A stretch of 64,000 nt of DNA from Phycicoccus flavus. Lineage in GTDB: Bacteria > Actinomycetota > Actinomycetes > Actinomycetales > Dermatophilaceae. How positions within the stretch are numbered: the stretch's first letter is position 1; each line of letters begins with the position of its first letter. The stretch lies in assembly GCF_004025965.2 (NCBI RefSeq), contig NZ_SAYU02000005.1, forward strand, positions 1-64,000. Reading direction: 5' to 3'. A program made the translations under genes and the position numbers. The notes under the pieces were generated by a model. It saw only the letters and a list, made by a program, of their open reading frames with translations, was not told where the DNA came from and ran no database searches. Below, piece after piece: positions 28,073 to 37,802 of this stretch.

Positions 28073-29633
28073 CGACGAGGACGCGGTGGCCGACGTCGCG
28101 CCCGAGAGGAGCGCACCCGAGCACATGCGGCCAGCGAGCCCCGCCGCGCCGATGACGCCCCACGGGCTGGCCGCCGAGCCGCAGTTCACGCACGTCCCCG
28201 AGTGGGTCTCGGAGTTCCGACGCATGTACGTCGAGCCCAAGAGCCGCGCTGAGATGCGCGAGCGCGGCTGGCGTCCGGTCCGGACCACGCGCGCGACGGC
28301 GCCCGTCGGCGGCGAGGGCGGCGAGGACGCCGAGGCCCCCGCCGCGGGCGCCGATGGGGAGGTCGCGACGTACCCGCGCCGGTCCGACCTGCGGTCCGGG
28401 CGGCGTGGCCGCTCCACCTCGACGGGCCGGGGCGAGGGTGCGCCCGGCACCGGTGGCGAAGCTGCCGCCGTCATGGCCACCACGGACCAGGGAGACACCG
28501 CGCCGGCCACCGGCGTGAACGGCGCGACCCCGACGTCGCGGCCCGAAGAGACCCTCACCCTGGCCGACCGCCTCGACAGCTACGGGGCGCGCCGGTCCGC
28601 GATCCGGTCCGGCGCCCGGCCCCCGGCGCCGCAGCCCGAGCCCGAGATCGAAGGAGCCTCCGCGGAGGACGGCGACCTCGAGCCGGCGACCGGCGACGCG
28701 GCCCCGACGGCCGAGGCCGACGACACCGTGCGGGACCGCGGCACCGGCCGTGGACCCGACGGCACGCCGCCCGCCGACGAGACGGTCGCCGACCGCGCCC
28801 CGCTGCGTGACGACGGTCCGCGGACCGCCCCGTCCGGGGTCGACGGCACCGCTCCCGAGGCGAACGTCCCCGATGGTGGCCCGGTCCTCGCGGGCCCGGG
28901 TGCGGACTCGACCGGGCCCCGCGACACCGACCCGCCGCAGGGCGTCGACGATCGTGCTCTCGACCCGGCAGCCCAGCACGGCGTGTCACGGCCGGCGGTC
29001 GACGGGGAGTCGCAGGTCGCGGCGTTCCGCCCGGGGCCGGGGGGACCGCCGGCATCCGCGACCCCCGCGTGGTCCGCCTCCCCGGAGGAGCCGACCACGC
29101 TCGCCCCGACCGCGGCGGCGACGCCGGCGGCACCGGTGAACGACGCTGGTGACGGCCTGCCGGCACGGTCGCAGGCGGGTCGCGGTACCGGGCCGGACGA
29201 CCGACCGGCCGACGCCGGGACCACCTCGATCCTCGACGCCATCCAGCCGCCGGTGGACTCGCTCGCCTGGGGCGACTCACGGGACGGGACCGCCGGGCCG
29301 AACCGCCGCCGGCGGCGCCCGGCCCCCGAGGCGGACCAGGCCGCTCCGGCCGACACCGCGGCTCCCGGCGCCGCCGCTCCCGACTCGGCGCCGGTGCCGC
29401 AGTCCCGGGCCGAGGCCAGGGAGGCCGCCCGTCGGGCCCGGTCCGCCCGCCGGGGGAAGAAGCGGCTCCTCGTCGTCGTGGCCGCCGCCGTGCTGCTCGT
29501 CCTCGCCGTCGCGACGACGTGGTGGATGACGCGCTCCAGCGGCCCGGTCGCCGCCCCCTCGACGAGCCACGTCTCCGCGCCGCTCGTCGCCGGTGCACCC
29601 GGCGGTCCCGGCGCGCCGGCCTCGCTCGCCTGA
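28065..29633 (+). CDS. Long disordered protein with a C-terminal membrane anchor, unrecognised
   Basis: A 522-residue protein I do not recognise. The GTG start overlaps the xerC stop by 8 bp; an ATG at 28124 is an alternative. Most of the sequence is low-complexity Pro, Ala, Asp, Gly and Thr and looks disordered. Short ordered-looking patches are [29 protein letters not shown] (about residues 40-68; key residues W47, R52-R53, W68), [20 protein letters not shown] and [17 protein letters not shown]. After a run of basic residues, [19 protein letters not shown] starts one transmembrane helix near the C-terminus, leaving a short Gly/Ala/Pro tail. That gives a large soluble N-terminal region and a tail-anchor topology. 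Convergent with the M23 gene. Confidence 0.7.
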   Translation: MRDDEDAVADVAPERSAPEHMRPASPAAPMTPHGLAAEPQFTHVPEWVSEFRRMYVEPKSRAEMRERGWRPVRTTRATAPVGGEGGEDAEAPAAGADGEVATYPRRSDLRSGRRGRSTSTGRGEGAPGTGGEAAAVMATTDQGDTAPATGVNGATPTSRPEETLTLADRLDSYGARRSAIRSGARPPAPQPEPEIEGASAEDGDLEPATGDAAPTAEADDTVRDRGTGRGPDGTPPADETVADRAPLRDDGPRTAPSGVDGTAPEANVPDGGPVLAGPGADSTGPRDTDPPQGVDDRALDPAAQHGVSRPAVDGESQVAAFRPGPGGPPASATPAWSASPEEPTTLAPTAAATPAAPVNDAGDGLPARSQAGRGTGPDDRPADAGTTSILDAIQPPVDSLAWGDSRDGTAGPNRRRRRPAPEADQAAPADTAAPGAAAPDSAPVPQSRAEAREAARRARSARRGKKRLLVVVAAAVLLVLAVATTWWMTRSSGPVAAPSTSHVSAPLVAGAPGGPGAPASLA

Positions 29634-29639
29634 GCCTTC

Positions 29640-30290
29640 TCACGGCCCGCCCACCGGGTACAGCCGCACCCGCCCGGCCGCGAGCAGCGGCCGGGGGTCG
29701 AGGTAGCTCCCGTCCCGGACCGCGCCGAGGTGCAGGCAGGCGGTCGCCCCGCAGTGCGCTCCGGGCCGCAGCCGTCCGAGCACCTGCCCTCGCCGGACCG
29801 GGTCACCGGTCCGGACCCGGGGGTCGAGCGGCTCGTAGGTGCTCCGCAGCCCGTCGGCGTGACGGACGGTGACCGTGCCGCGGCCCGCGACGACGCCGGC
29901 GTGGCTGACGACGCCGTCCTCGACCGCCCGCACCGCGGTGCCCCCGGGGGCGGCGAGGTCGAGACCGCGGTGGCCCGCGCCGAACCGCGAGACCGGCGCC
30001 CGGTAGGCCCGCACGACGGCCGGGCGAGGACGGACCGGCCAGTCCCACCGCGGCCCGTCGGCCCGCTGGGACGACGGGGTGTCGGCCGCGCGGACGCCCG
30101 CGCCACCGGGCGCCGGCGCGGGGGCCGGGACCGGGGCCGGGGCCGCCGCACCGGTGGCCGCGGGACCGGGTGCCGTCAACGTCGGTCCCGCACGGACGGT
30201 CGGGACACCGCCCGGGGCGCGCACGACGGCGCCCACGGCGCTGGCGGCGAGGACCCCGGCGAGGACGAGGGCGGACGGGCGGGCGGGCAT
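29640..30290 (-). CDS. M23-family peptidase-like cell-wall protein
   Basis: A 216-residue protein with a signal peptide or membrane anchor (about residues 5-25) and a Pro/Ala-rich spacer. The LytM/M23 domain includes GHRGLDLAAPGGTAVRAVEDGVVSHAG and CLHLGAVRDGSYLDPRPLL. The zinc ligands of HxxxD (HRGLD) are present, but the first histidine of the usual HxH is cysteine (CLH). That variant is common in actinobacterial paralogues and may lower or abolish activity. It probably acts on, or binds, peptidoglycan outside the membrane. An M23 gene near rpsB is a frequent actinobacterial arrangement. Confidence 0.85.
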   Translation of the reverse strand: MPARPSALVLAGVLAASAVGAVVRAPGGVPTVRAGPTLTAPGPAATGAAAPAPVPAPAPAPGGAGVRAADTPSSQRADGPRWDWPVRPRPAVVRAYRAPVSRFGAGHRGLDLAAPGGTAVRAVEDGVVSHAGVVAGRGTVTVRHADGLRSTYEPLDPRVRTGDPVRRGQVLGRLRPGAHCGATACLHLGAVRDGSYLDPRPLLAAGRVRLYPVGGP

Positions 30291-30443
30291 GTCACCGACC
30301 CTCGCGGGCCGCGTCGTCGCCGGCCAGACGCTCCCGCCGATCTGTGGACGGACCCCGCCCGGGGGAGGCACCTGTGGACGGCCGGTTCGCCGCCCACGGC
30401 CCGCCGGACGACGACCGTCGCCCGCGGGTCACGACCGGCGGGG

Positions 30444-31610
30444 TCAGCCCGCCCGCAGCGTCCCGAGCCGGCGGATCCCCTCGTCGAGCACCTCGTCCCG
30501 CTTGCAGAACGCGAACCGGACCAGGGTGCGCCCGGCGTCGGGGTCGTCGTGGAAGGCCGACGCGGGCACCCCGACGACGCCGGCGGTCTCCGGCAGCTCG
30601 AGGCAGAAGGGCGTGGCGTCCGCGACCCCGAGCGGCGCGGCGTCGGCGAGGACGAAGTAGCCGCCCTCGGGCACCGGCACCTGAAAGCCGGCCGCGCGCA
30701 GCCCGGCCACCAGCCGGTCGCGCTTGGCCGCCAGCGAGTCCGCGAGGCCGTGGAACACGGCGTCGGGCAGGCCGAGGCCGGCGGCGATGGCCGGCTGGAA
30801 CGGGCCCGACCCGACGAAGGTGAGGAACTGCTTGAGCGCCCGCGCGGCCGCGACGACCTCGGCCGGGCCCGTCATCCACCCGACCTTCCACCCGGTGGTC
30901 GAGAACGTCTTCCCGCCCGAGGAGATGGCGAGGGTCCGCTCCGCCATCCCCGGGAGCGTCGCGAGCGGCACGTGCCGGCGGCCGTCGAAGGCGAGGTGCT
31001 CGTAGACCTCGTCGGTGACGACCCAGGCGTCGTGCTCCCGGGCCAGCTCCGCGACGAGCTCGAGCTCCTCGCGGGTGAAGACCTTGCCCGTCGGGTTGTG
31101 CGGGGTGTTGAGCAGGACGACCCGGGTGCGGTCGGAGAACGCGGCCCGCAGCGACGCCTCGTCGACGCCGAAGTCGGGGAAGCGCAGCAGCGAGGTGCGG
31201 CGCACCCCACCGGCGAGGGCGATCGTCGCCGCGTAGCTGTCGTAGTACGGCTCGAAGGTGACGACCTCGTCGCCCGGCCGGACGAGCGCGAGCATCGCCG
31301 TGGCGATGGCCTCGGTGGCGCCGACGGTGACGAGCACCTCGGTGTCGGGGTCGGGGCGCAGGCCGTAGAAGCGCTCCTGGTGCGCGGCGACCGCCCGGCG
31401 CAGCTCGGGGACCCCGGGACCGGGCGGGTACTGGTTGCGCCCGGAGCGGATGGCCTCGACGGCGGCGTCCAGCACCTCGCCCGGCCCGTCGGTGTCCGGG
31501 AACCCCTGGCCGAGGTTGACCGCGTCCTTCTCCAGCGCCAGCTGGGTCATCGTCGCGAAGATCGTCGTGCCGAAGGCGGCGAGGTCCGGGTGGCCGGGAG
31601 TGGAGGGCAT
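30444..31610 (-). CDS. PLP-dependent class I/II aminotransferase
   Basis: A 388-residue fold-type I aminotransferase. It has NLGQGFPDTDGP, NQYPPGPGVPELRRAVAAH, the PLP-contacting NTPHNPTGKVF, DEVYEHLAFDG and the Schiff-base lysine in SSGGKTFSTTGWKVGW. Motifs resemble the kynurenine/methionine aminotransferase and DapC-like groups (YbdL type), so the substrate is uncertain. ATG start at 31610. The MFS gene 9 bp upstream ends just before it, so the two may be one transcript. Confidence 0.87.
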   Translation of the reverse strand: MPSTPGHPDLAAFGTTIFATMTQLALEKDAVNLGQGFPDTDGPGEVLDAAVEAIRSGRNQYPPGPGVPELRRAVAAHQERFYGLRPDPDTEVLVTVGATEAIATAMLALVRPGDEVVTFEPYYDSYAATIALAGGVRRTSLLRFPDFGVDEASLRAAFSDRTRVVLLNTPHNPTGKVFTREELELVAELAREHDAWVVTDEVYEHLAFDGRRHVPLATLPGMAERTLAISSGGKTFSTTGWKVGWMTGPAEVVAAARALKQFLTFVGSGPFQPAIAAGLGLPDAVFHGLADSLAAKRDRLVAGLRAAGFQVPVPEGGYFVLADAAPLGVADATPFCLELPETAGVVGVPASAFHDDPDAGRTLVRFAFCKRDEVLDEGIRRLGTLRAG

Positions 31611-31619
31611 CCCGCCAGG

Positions 31620-32870
31620 CTAGGTGTCCTCGGCCCCCTCGTGCGCCGTGGCGTCGGCGTGCGCGATCAGGTCCAGCCGCCGCCACAGGACGACGAGGGT
31701 GGCGCCGGACCCCGCGAAGGCGAACCAGAACGGCGCCGCGGGGCCGAGGTGCTCGGCGAGGACCCCGCCGAGCAGCTGGCCGACGAGGAGCCCGCCGACG
31801 AGCCCGACCCAGTAGACGCTGCCGACCCGCCCCTGGTAGCGCTCGGGCGTCGCGCGCTGCCGCACCGCCGAGGACAGCGACCCCCAGACGAAGGCGTAGC
31901 CGCCGAAGACGACCATGATCCCGAGCGCGAGCACCCACACGGTCGTCAGGGCGAGGGCCAGGTGGGTGAGCACCTCGAGGGTCAGGCACGCCTTCATGAG
32001 CGCGCCGAGCGGGACGCGTCGCTCCAGCCGGTCGTAGCCGAGCACGCCGGCCACGCCCCCCACGGCGGCGGCCGAGGTGAGCAGCCCGTACCCCACGGCG
32101 TCGACCCCGAGCCGCTCCTGCGCCCAGTACACGAGCACCCCCCACGGCGCGCCCCACGTGACGTTGAAGAGCAGGATGACGACGGTGAGCGTGCGGACCG
32201 AGGCGTTGTGGCGCATCCACCGCAGGCCGTCGACGACGTCCCGGCCGACGTGCTGCACCGGGCCGTCGCGCTCGACGGCGGGCAGGCGGATGCGGGCGAA
32301 GAGGACCACCGACAGGAGCAGGACGGCGGCCTGCACCCCGAAGGGCACGGCGCGGCCGAGGGCGAAGAGGGACGCCCCCACCGCCGGCCCCACGAGCTGG
32401 TTGGCCACGAGGAAGCCCGACATCATCCGGGCGTTCGCGATCCCGAGGTCGGCCGGCGGCACGACCATCGGGGTCACGGCCCGCCAGGCGCTGTCGGCGA
32501 AAACCTCCGCGACGCCGAGGAGGAGCAGCACGAGGAGCAGGACGCCGATCGACACGAGGCCGGTGACGACGGAGGCGACGAGGACCACGAGGACGAGCAC
32601 CCGGGCGAGGTTCGCCGCGAGGACCACCCGGCGGCGGTCGACCCGGTCCGCGACGGCGCCCGCGTAGAGGCCGAGGACGAGGGCCGGGGCCTGCTGCACC
32701 ATCGCCGCGGCCGCGATGAGGACGGGGGAGCGGGTCTGGGACGCGACGAGCAACGGCCCGGCCGCGAGGGCGACGCCGTCCCCGACCTGCGCGACCCACG
32801 ACGACGAGAGCTGCCACCGGAACGCGGTCCCCAGGCGCGGCGGCACGACGACGTCCAGGAGCCTCCCCAC
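31620..32870 (-). CDS. MFS exporter, EntS-like
   Basis: A 416-residue major facilitator of the MFS_3 group, with twelve hydrophobic segments and the [21 protein letters not shown] loop after helix 2. GTG start. It is followed after 9 bp by the aminotransferase gene and is divergent from rpsB. No substrate evidence beyond efflux. It is a separate gene from the related transporters at 8656-10002 and 35929-37170. Confidence 0.87.
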   Translation of the reverse strand: MGRLLDVVVPPRLGTAFRWQLSSSWVAQVGDGVALAAGPLLVASQTRSPVLIAAAAMVQQAPALVLGLYAGAVADRVDRRRVVLAANLARVLVLVVLVASVVTGLVSIGVLLLVLLLLGVAEVFADSAWRAVTPMVVPPADLGIANARMMSGFLVANQLVGPAVGASLFALGRAVPFGVQAAVLLLSVVLFARIRLPAVERDGPVQHVGRDVVDGLRWMRHNASVRTLTVVILLFNVTWGAPWGVLVYWAQERLGVDAVGYGLLTSAAAVGGVAGVLGYDRLERRVPLGALMKACLTLEVLTHLALALTTVWVLALGIMVVFGGYAFVWGSLSSAVRQRATPERYQGRVGSVYWVGLVGGLLVGQLLGGVLAEHLGPAAPFWFAFAGSGATLVVLWRRLDLIAHADATAHEGAEDT

Positions 32871-33175
32871 GAGGATGGGACGCTACCCCGACGGCCGCCC
32901 GCGGCCGAGCGGATTTCCGCTGCGGACCGCTCGCCCCGTATCCTGTCCGATGGCCTCCGTGCGTCCGCGCACGGGGACCGACATTTCGCGCGTCACCCTC
33001 CGGCGACGAGGTCTCCTCGGACCCGGGGCGCACCACGGCAGTGACGGACACCGGCCCCCGGGCCGTCGTCCGTCCGGGGTGCGTCGCGACGCCAGGCAGG
33101 TGGGTCCACCCCGTCACCGGGGCTCGGACACCACCGACGCAACTGACAACCGCACCCACACCAAGGAGAACGACG
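32871..33175 (+). promoter_or_regulatory. rpsB promoter and long leader
   Basis: 305 bp without a gene between the divergent MFS gene and rpsB. TATCCT at 32939-32944 is a good -10 candidate. Just downstream CCGTGCG-TCCG-CGCACGG (32957-32974) is a perfect 7 bp hairpin. Further GC-rich partial palindromes follow up to about 33125. AAGGAGAA lies just before the rpsB ATG. A leader of more than 200 nt fits autoregulation of rpsB-tsf by S2, known elsewhere but not shown here. Confidence 0.5.
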
Positions 33176-34225
33176 ATGGCCGTCGTCACCATGCGCCAGC
33201 TCCTCGAGAGCGGCGTCCACTTCGGGCACCAGACCCGTCGCTGGAACCCGAAGATGAAGCGCTTCATCATGACCGAGCGCAACGGGATCTACATCATCGA
33301 CCTGCAGCAGTCGGTGACGTACATCAACAACGCGTTCGAGTTCGTCCGCGAGACCGTCGCCCACGGCGGCACGGTCCTCTTCGTCGGCACCAAGCGCCAG
33401 GCCCAGGAGCCCATCGCCGAGCAGGCGACCCGGGTGGGCATGCCGTACGTCAACCACCGCTGGCTCGGTGGCATGCTCACGAACTTCCAGACGATCTCCA
33501 AGCGCCTCACGCGCCTCAAGGAGCTCGAGGAGATCGACTTCGACGACGTGGCCGGCAGCGGTCGCACGAAGAAGGAGCTCCTCATGATGAAGCGGGAGAA
33601 GGACAAGCTCGAGAAGACGCTCGGCGGCATCCGCTCCATGAGCAAGGTGCCCTCGGCGGTGTGGATCGTCGACACCAAGAAGGAGCACCTGGCCGTCGAC
33701 GAGGCCCGCAAGCTCGGCCTGCCCGTCATCGCCATCCTCGACACCAACTGCGACCCCGACGAGGTCGACTACAAGATCCCCGGCAACGACGACGCGATCC
33801 GCTCGGTCACCCTCCTGACCCGGGTCATCGCCGACGCCGCCGCCGAGGGCCTCATCGCCCGCTCCGGGGGCCGCTCGGCCGGCGGTGAGCAGGCCGAGAC
33901 CGAGGAGCCGCTGGCCGAGTGGGAGCGCGAGCTGCTCTCCGGCGAGGCCGAGCAGTCCGCCGAGCAGGTCGCCCCGATGGCCGGCGAGACCGCCGCCGCG
34001 TCCGCGCCGGAGGCCGAGCCGGCCGCCGACGCCGCCCCGGCCGAGGACGTCGCCGCCGCTGCGGAGGAGACCCCCGCCGAGGCGCAGGAGGCGGAGGTGG
34101 CCGCCGACCAGGGCGGGTCCACCGAGGCCGGCGACACCGCCGAGGCCACCGACACCGCCGACGCCACCGACACCGCCGACGCCACCGAGGCGGAGACCGC
34201 CGGGGCCGGGGCCGAGCAGGCCTGA
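33176..34225 (+). CDS. rpsB: 30S ribosomal protein S2
   Basis: A 349-residue S2. The core (about residues 1-245) carries [41 protein letters not shown] and [22 protein letters not shown]. The remaining 100 residues are an acidic, Ala-rich tail with repeats of T-A-D-A-T-D. The ATG at 33176 has AAGGAG upstream; an in-frame GTG at 33041 lies in the leader and is not used. tsf follows, as in most bacteria. Confidence 0.97.
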   Translation: MAVVTMRQLLESGVHFGHQTRRWNPKMKRFIMTERNGIYIIDLQQSVTYINNAFEFVRETVAHGGTVLFVGTKRQAQEPIAEQATRVGMPYVNHRWLGGMLTNFQTISKRLTRLKELEEIDFDDVAGSGRTKKELLMMKREKDKLEKTLGGIRSMSKVPSAVWIVDTKKEHLAVDEARKLGLPVIAILDTNCDPDEVDYKIPGNDDAIRSVTLLTRVIADAAAEGLIARSGGRSAGGEQAETEEPLAEWERELLSGEAEQSAEQVAPMAGETAAASAPEAEPAADAAPAEDVAAAAEETPAEAQEAEVAADQGGSTEAGDTAEATDTADATDTADATEAETAGAGAEQA

Positions 34226-34303
34226 CCTCCACCGCGGGTGGCGGGCCCCTCGGCCCGCCGTCCGCGCTGCCCATCCACCACCGAACGAGCGAGATAGGAA
34301 CCC

Positions 34304-35140
34304 ATGGCGAACTACACCGCCGCTGACATCAAGGCGCTCCGGGAGAAGACCGGGGCCGGGATGATGGACGTCAAGAAGGCGCTCGACGAGGCCGACGGCG
34401 ACAGCGCGAAGGCCGAGGAGATCCTGCGGGTCAAGGGCCAGAAGGGCGTGACCAAGCGCGAGGGACGCACGACGTCCAACGGGCTCGTCACGGCCGAGGC
34501 CGGGGCCGGCGCGGGGACCCTCGTCGAGGTGCTCTGCGAGACCGACTTCGTCGCCAAGGGCGAGAAGTTCGGCGCGCTCGCCGACCAGGTGCTCGCCCAG
34601 GCCGTCGCGACCAAGGCCGGCGACGCCGACGCGCTGCTCGGCTCGACGCTCTCGGACGGCAAGACCGTCCAGCAGCTGCTCGACGAGGCCAACGCGAGCA
34701 TCGGCGAGAAGATCGAGATCAAGCGGGTCGCCCGCCTCGAGGGCGAGCACGTCGTCTCCTACCTGCACAAGACGAGCCCCGACCTGCCCGCGCAGATCGG
34801 CGTCCTCGTCTCGACCACCGGCGGCGACGACGTCGTGGCCCGGGACGTCGCGATGCACGTCGCGGCGTTCAGCCCCAAGGTCCTCACCCGCGACGAGATC
34901 GACGCCGAGACCGTCGAGAACGAGCGCCGGGTCGCCGAGGCCACGGCCAAGGAGGAGGGCAAGCCCGAGGCCGCCCTCCCGCGGATCGTCGAGGGCCGGG
35001 TCAACGGGTTCTTCAAGGAGCAGGTGCTGCTGGAGCAGCCCTTCGCCAAGGAGCCGAAGAAGACGGTCGCCACGGTCCTCGACGAGGCCGGCGCCGAGGC
35101 CACCGGCTTCGCGCGCTTCCGCGTCGGCGCCGACGCCTGA
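34304..35140 (+). CDS. tsf: Elongation factor Ts
   Basis: A 278-residue EF-Ts that regenerates EF-Tu-GTP. The N-terminal UBA-like part has the signature LREKTGAGMMDVKKALDEADGD, followed by the core with CETDFVAKGEKF and MHVAAFSPKVLTRDEI. ATG start 78 bp after rpsB. A strong bidirectional hairpin follows at 35171-35204. In many bacteria pyrH comes next; here about 19 kb of accessory DNA intervenes. Confidence 0.97.
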   Translation: MANYTAADIKALREKTGAGMMDVKKALDEADGDSAKAEEILRVKGQKGVTKREGRTTSNGLVTAEAGAGAGTLVEVLCETDFVAKGEKFGALADQVLAQAVATKAGDADALLGSTLSDGKTVQQLLDEANASIGEKIEIKRVARLEGEHVVSYLHKTSPDLPAQIGVLVSTTGGDDVVARDVAMHVAAFSPKVLTRDEIDAETVENERRVAEATAKEEGKPEAALPRIVEGRVNGFFKEQVLLEQPFAKEPKKTVATVLDEAGAEATGFARFRVGADA

Positions 35141-35170
35141 CCGCGGGCGCGCCCGCGAGGGCGCACCGCC

Positions 35171-35204
35171 GAGAGGCCCCCACCGGATCCGGTGGGGGCC
35201 TCTC
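35171..35204. terminator. Perfect 34 bp palindrome after tsf
   Basis: Fully self-complementary sequence with 17-base arms (GAGAGGCCCCCACCGGA and its complement) and no mismatch, between convergent tsf and the SnoaL-like gene. No U-tract, as usual for GC-rich actinobacterial terminators. It should stop transcription from both sides. Confidence 0.85.
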
Positions 35205-35215
35205 GCCGTCCCGGC

Positions 35216-35599
35216 TCAGTCCTGCAGCTCGGAGAGGTGCGCGCGGCCCGCCGGCCGCTCGTACGGCGCGGGCCACCAGTCCTCGACCGCGACGATCCGG
35301 CCCTCGGCGTCCATGCGGAAGAGGCACAGGCCCGTCATCTCCTCGCCGCCGACCGTGAACGTCGTCCGGCTCATCGCGCCCTCCTCGTCGCCGAGCACCC
35401 GGTCGATGTCCAGGTGCCAGTCGCCGGGGTACTCGCGGTTGAACCGGAGGTAGGCGTCGAGCCCCCGCACCACCTCACGGGTCTGCGGGCAGCGGTAGAC
35501 GACGTCGGGGGAGAGGGTCGCCGCGAACGACTCCCAGTCGCGTGCCTCGGCGGCCGCCCAGTACCGGCGGACGGTCTCGCAGTGCTGGTCGCTGCTCAT
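35216..35599 (-). CDS. SnoaL/NTF2-like small protein
   Basis: A 127-residue protein with the cone-shaped NTF2/SnoaL-like pattern: an N-terminal helix pair (VRRYWAAAEARDWESFAATLSPDVVYRCP) and beta strands ending GRIVAVEDWWPAPYERP. Members are cyclases, isomerases or ligand-binding proteins, often stress-related. The ATG at 35599 is chosen over longer frames. It lies at the tsf edge of the island and convergent with tsf. No sign of a tie to the peptide cluster. Confidence 0.75.
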   Translation of the reverse strand: MSSDQHCETVRRYWAAAEARDWESFAATLSPDVVYRCPQTREVVRGLDAYLRFNREYPGDWHLDIDRVLGDEEGAMSRTTFTVGGEEMTGLCLFRMDAEGRIVAVEDWWPAPYERPAGRAHLSELQD

Positions 35600-35682
35600 G
35601 CTCGGCACGCTAGTCCGGAGGACCGACACGCCCACCCCGGGCCACGGCGCCGTGCGACGATGGTCCCACGGAGGTGGTCCCC

Positions 35683-35880
35683 ATGGCGCGACCCGACGGG
35701 CAGCGGGCACAGGCAGCCGACCGGAGCGAGCTCGAACGGCGGGTGCACGTCGACCTGCCGCGGCTGCGCCCCGAGGACCTCACGACGTCCCAGGCGAGCC
35801 GGCCCGCGCGCGACCCGTTCGGCGGGCGCGACCCCGAGACCGAGTTCATGCTGCGCCAGGCCGGCGCCTTCTGGCCCTGA
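35683..35880 (+). CDS. Small hypothetical protein
   Basis: A 65-residue soluble, charged protein, unrecognised. The ATG at 35683 has GGAGG about 8 bp upstream; a GTG 9 bp earlier is an alternative. It contains ELERRVHVDLPRLRPEDLTTSQASRPARDPFGG and ends DPETEFMLRQAGAFWP (key residues W64-P65). It is divergent from the SnoaL-like gene and convergent with the MFS gene. The codon use and ribosome binding site suggest a real gene. Confidence 0.55.
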   Translation: MARPDGQRAQAADRSELERRVHVDLPRLRPEDLTTSQASRPARDPFGGRDPETEFMLRQAGAFWP

Positions 35881-35928
35881 GCGGGCCGGGGACGAGAGCG
35901 CCGGGACCCCGGCCGCCCCGACGCGACG

Positions 35929-37170
35929 TCACGCTCCGCGACGCCGGGTCCCGACCCCCACGGTCGCCGTCAGGGCCACCGCGACGGCCGCGAAAGCCAC
36001 GAGCACACGGTGGTCGAGCGCCGTCACCACCGCGGCGGTCAGGGCGACCATGACCGTCTGCGGCACGTTGACGACGAGCATCGTGGCGGCGGCGACCCGG
36101 CCCTGGAGATGACCGGGGGTCAGCCGCTGCCGCAGCGTGACGAACGCGACCATCATCCAGGTCACCGCCCAGCCGGCGAGGGCGAGCCCCACCAGGCCGG
36201 TCACGAGGTGCTCGACGAGCAGCAGGGCGATCCCCGTCGCCATGACCACCAGCCCGAGACGGCACACCCGCGCCTCGCCGAGGCGGGAGGTGACCCGGCC
36301 GGCGGTGAGGGCCCCGCACGCCGCGCCGACGCCGTTCGCGGCGACGAGCACGCCGAGCGTCCCCGGCGGGCTGTCGAGGCCCTGCTCCACGAACGGGAAG
36401 ATCGCGACCTGGACGGTGCCGGTGGCACCGAGCCCGACCGCGAGGGTCAGGGTGAGGGTGCGCAGGGCGGGCACCGAGCGCAGGTGCCGGAAGCCGGCCA
36501 CGGCCTGGACGAGCCACCGCTCGCCGGACACCGGGCGCACGCCGCTCGTCGGGGGCCGCCCGCGCAGGAGCAGCGCCCCCGCCAGGACGAAGCCGGCCGC
36601 GGCCACCACCGCGACCACGTGGGGCCCGAGGACGACGTAGGCCCCCGTCGCGACGAGGGGGACCACCAGGCGTGCCCCCTGGTCGATCCCGGCCAGCAGC
36701 CCGTTGCCCCGCGCCAGGAGGGCGTCGGGGAGGAGGTCACGGACGAGCCCGGACTGGGCCGCCGCCCCGAGCTGGGCGGCCCCGGCGTAGACGACGGTGA
36801 CGACGTAGATCCACCCCACCCATCCGGGCCCGTCGACGAGCAGGAGCGTGGCGACGACGACGCCGGCGACGAGGTTGGACCAGCCGAGGACCGATCGCCG
36901 GGGCCACCGGTCGGCGAGGCCCGCGAGCAGCGGCGAGAAGAGCGTCGCGGCGCCGAGCAGGGCGAAGGTGAGGGCGGCGGCGCCGTCGTTCCCGGTGAGC
37001 TCCTTGACCCAGATGGCGAGGACGAGCAGCAGGGCGCTGTCGGCCAGGTTGGCGAGGACCCACGAGACCGTGAGGCGCCCGAAACCCGGCGTGCGCCACC
37101 AACGGCGGCCCTCCACCGGCCGGTGACGGTCCTCGACGTCGCTCCCCTCCCGGGGGTGCGCCGTGCTCAC
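35929..37170 (-). CDS. MFS exporter of the lanthipeptide cluster
   Basis: A 413-residue EntS-like major facilitator with twelve hydrophobic segments and the LLAGLADRWPRRSVLGWSN loop. The GTG start overlaps the flavoprotein stop (GTGA), making it the last gene of the biosynthetic operon. Coupling to a maturation enzyme suggests export of, or resistance to, the product, alongside the MacB-like ABC exporter. Direction and substrate are inferred from context. Confidence 0.85.
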   Translation of the reverse strand: MSTAHPREGSDVEDRHRPVEGRRWWRTPGFGRLTVSWVLANLADSALLLVLAIWVKELTGNDGAAALTFALLGAATLFSPLLAGLADRWPRRSVLGWSNLVAGVVVATLLLVDGPGWVGWIYVVTVVYAGAAQLGAAAQSGLVRDLLPDALLARGNGLLAGIDQGARLVVPLVATGAYVVLGPHVVAVVAAAGFVLAGALLLRGRPPTSGVRPVSGERWLVQAVAGFRHLRSVPALRTLTLTLAVGLGATGTVQVAIFPFVEQGLDSPPGTLGVLVAANGVGAACGALTAGRVTSRLGEARVCRLGLVVMATGIALLLVEHLVTGLVGLALAGWAVTWMMVAFVTLRQRLTPGHLQGRVAAATMLVVNVPQTVMVALTAAVVTALDHRVLVAFAAVAVALTATVGVGTRRRGA

Positions 37171-37802
37171 CCCGGCGCCGCACCCGCGGCGAGGGCGTCG
37201 CCGGACGCCACCGACCGGGCGCGCACGCTGCGGGCCAGCGCCAGGAGCACGGTGTGGATCGGGGCGGGGGACCCCGGCTCGACGGTGCGCGAGCTCGCCG
37301 ACCGGCCCTCGACGGAGTCCAGGACGACTCTCCCGCCGTCACGGAGCCGCTCGACGTTCGCGAGGTGGATCGGTGAGGTGGCCACCACCGGCGAGACCGC
37401 GGGGACGACGACCACGGGGCAGCGGGCGTTCTGGACGACGGTGAGGGCGAAGGTGTCCGCCAGACCCATGGCCAGCTTGGCGACGGTGTTCCCGCTGGCG
37501 GGGAGGACGAGCAGCCCGTCGGCCCAGTCGGCGAGGTCGCGGTGCGGGACCGGCAGGGCGTCGTCGGCGGGCCAGTCCGGACCGAGCAGGCGACCGCCCG
37601 TGGCCGCTCGCAGCGTCGTCGGGGTGACGAAGCGCAGCGCGTTCGGCGTGACGACGACCCTGACCTCGACGCCCGGGTACCAGGCCCGCACCGTCTCGAC
37701 CCAGCCCGGCAGCAGGGACACCGACAGCGCCCCGGTGCCGACGACGAGCAGGTGGCCCCGCGGCAGGTGCAGGTCGGCCGGCCGGAGCCCGACGGAGCTC
37801 AT
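37167..37802 (-). CDS. HFCD flavoprotein, predicted peptidyl-cysteine decarboxylase (LanD-like)
   Basis: A 211-residue FMN-binding protein of the homo-oligomeric flavin-containing cysteine decarboxylase family (EpiD, Dfp/CoaC, PAD). It has the nucleotide-binding start LLVVGTGALSVSLLPGW, the active-site His87 in VPHRDLADWADGLLVL and the PASANT-type motif as PASGNT (101-106). The downstream PAMN-like loop is altered to PAVS. Since the precursors end in cysteine, the expected reaction is oxidative decarboxylation of Cys28 to an aminoenethiol that closes an AviCys/avionin ring. It overlaps both the permease and the MFS genes (ATGA, GTGA). CoaC-type housekeeping function is unlikely in this operon. 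Confidence 0.85.
   Translation of the reverse strand: MSSVGLRPADLHLPRGHLLVVGTGALSVSLLPGWVETVRAWYPGVEVRVVVTPNALRFVTPTTLRAATGGRLLGPDWPADDALPVPHRDLADWADGLLVLPASGNTVAKLAMGLADTFALTVVQNARCPVVVVPAVSPVVATSPIHLANVERLRDGGRVVLDSVEGRSASSRTVEPGSPAPIHTVLLALARSVRARSVASGDALAAGAAPG

Noticed and set aside
33041-33175. N-terminal extension of S2 from an upstream GTG
   Set aside because: S2 is strongly conserved from [13 protein letters not shown], and AAGGAG lies at the right distance from the ATG at 33176.
37167-37802. CoaBC/Dfp housekeeping flavoprotein
   Set aside because: Only the decarboxylase-type domain is present without the CoaB synthetase half, and it is translationally coupled to cluster genes.
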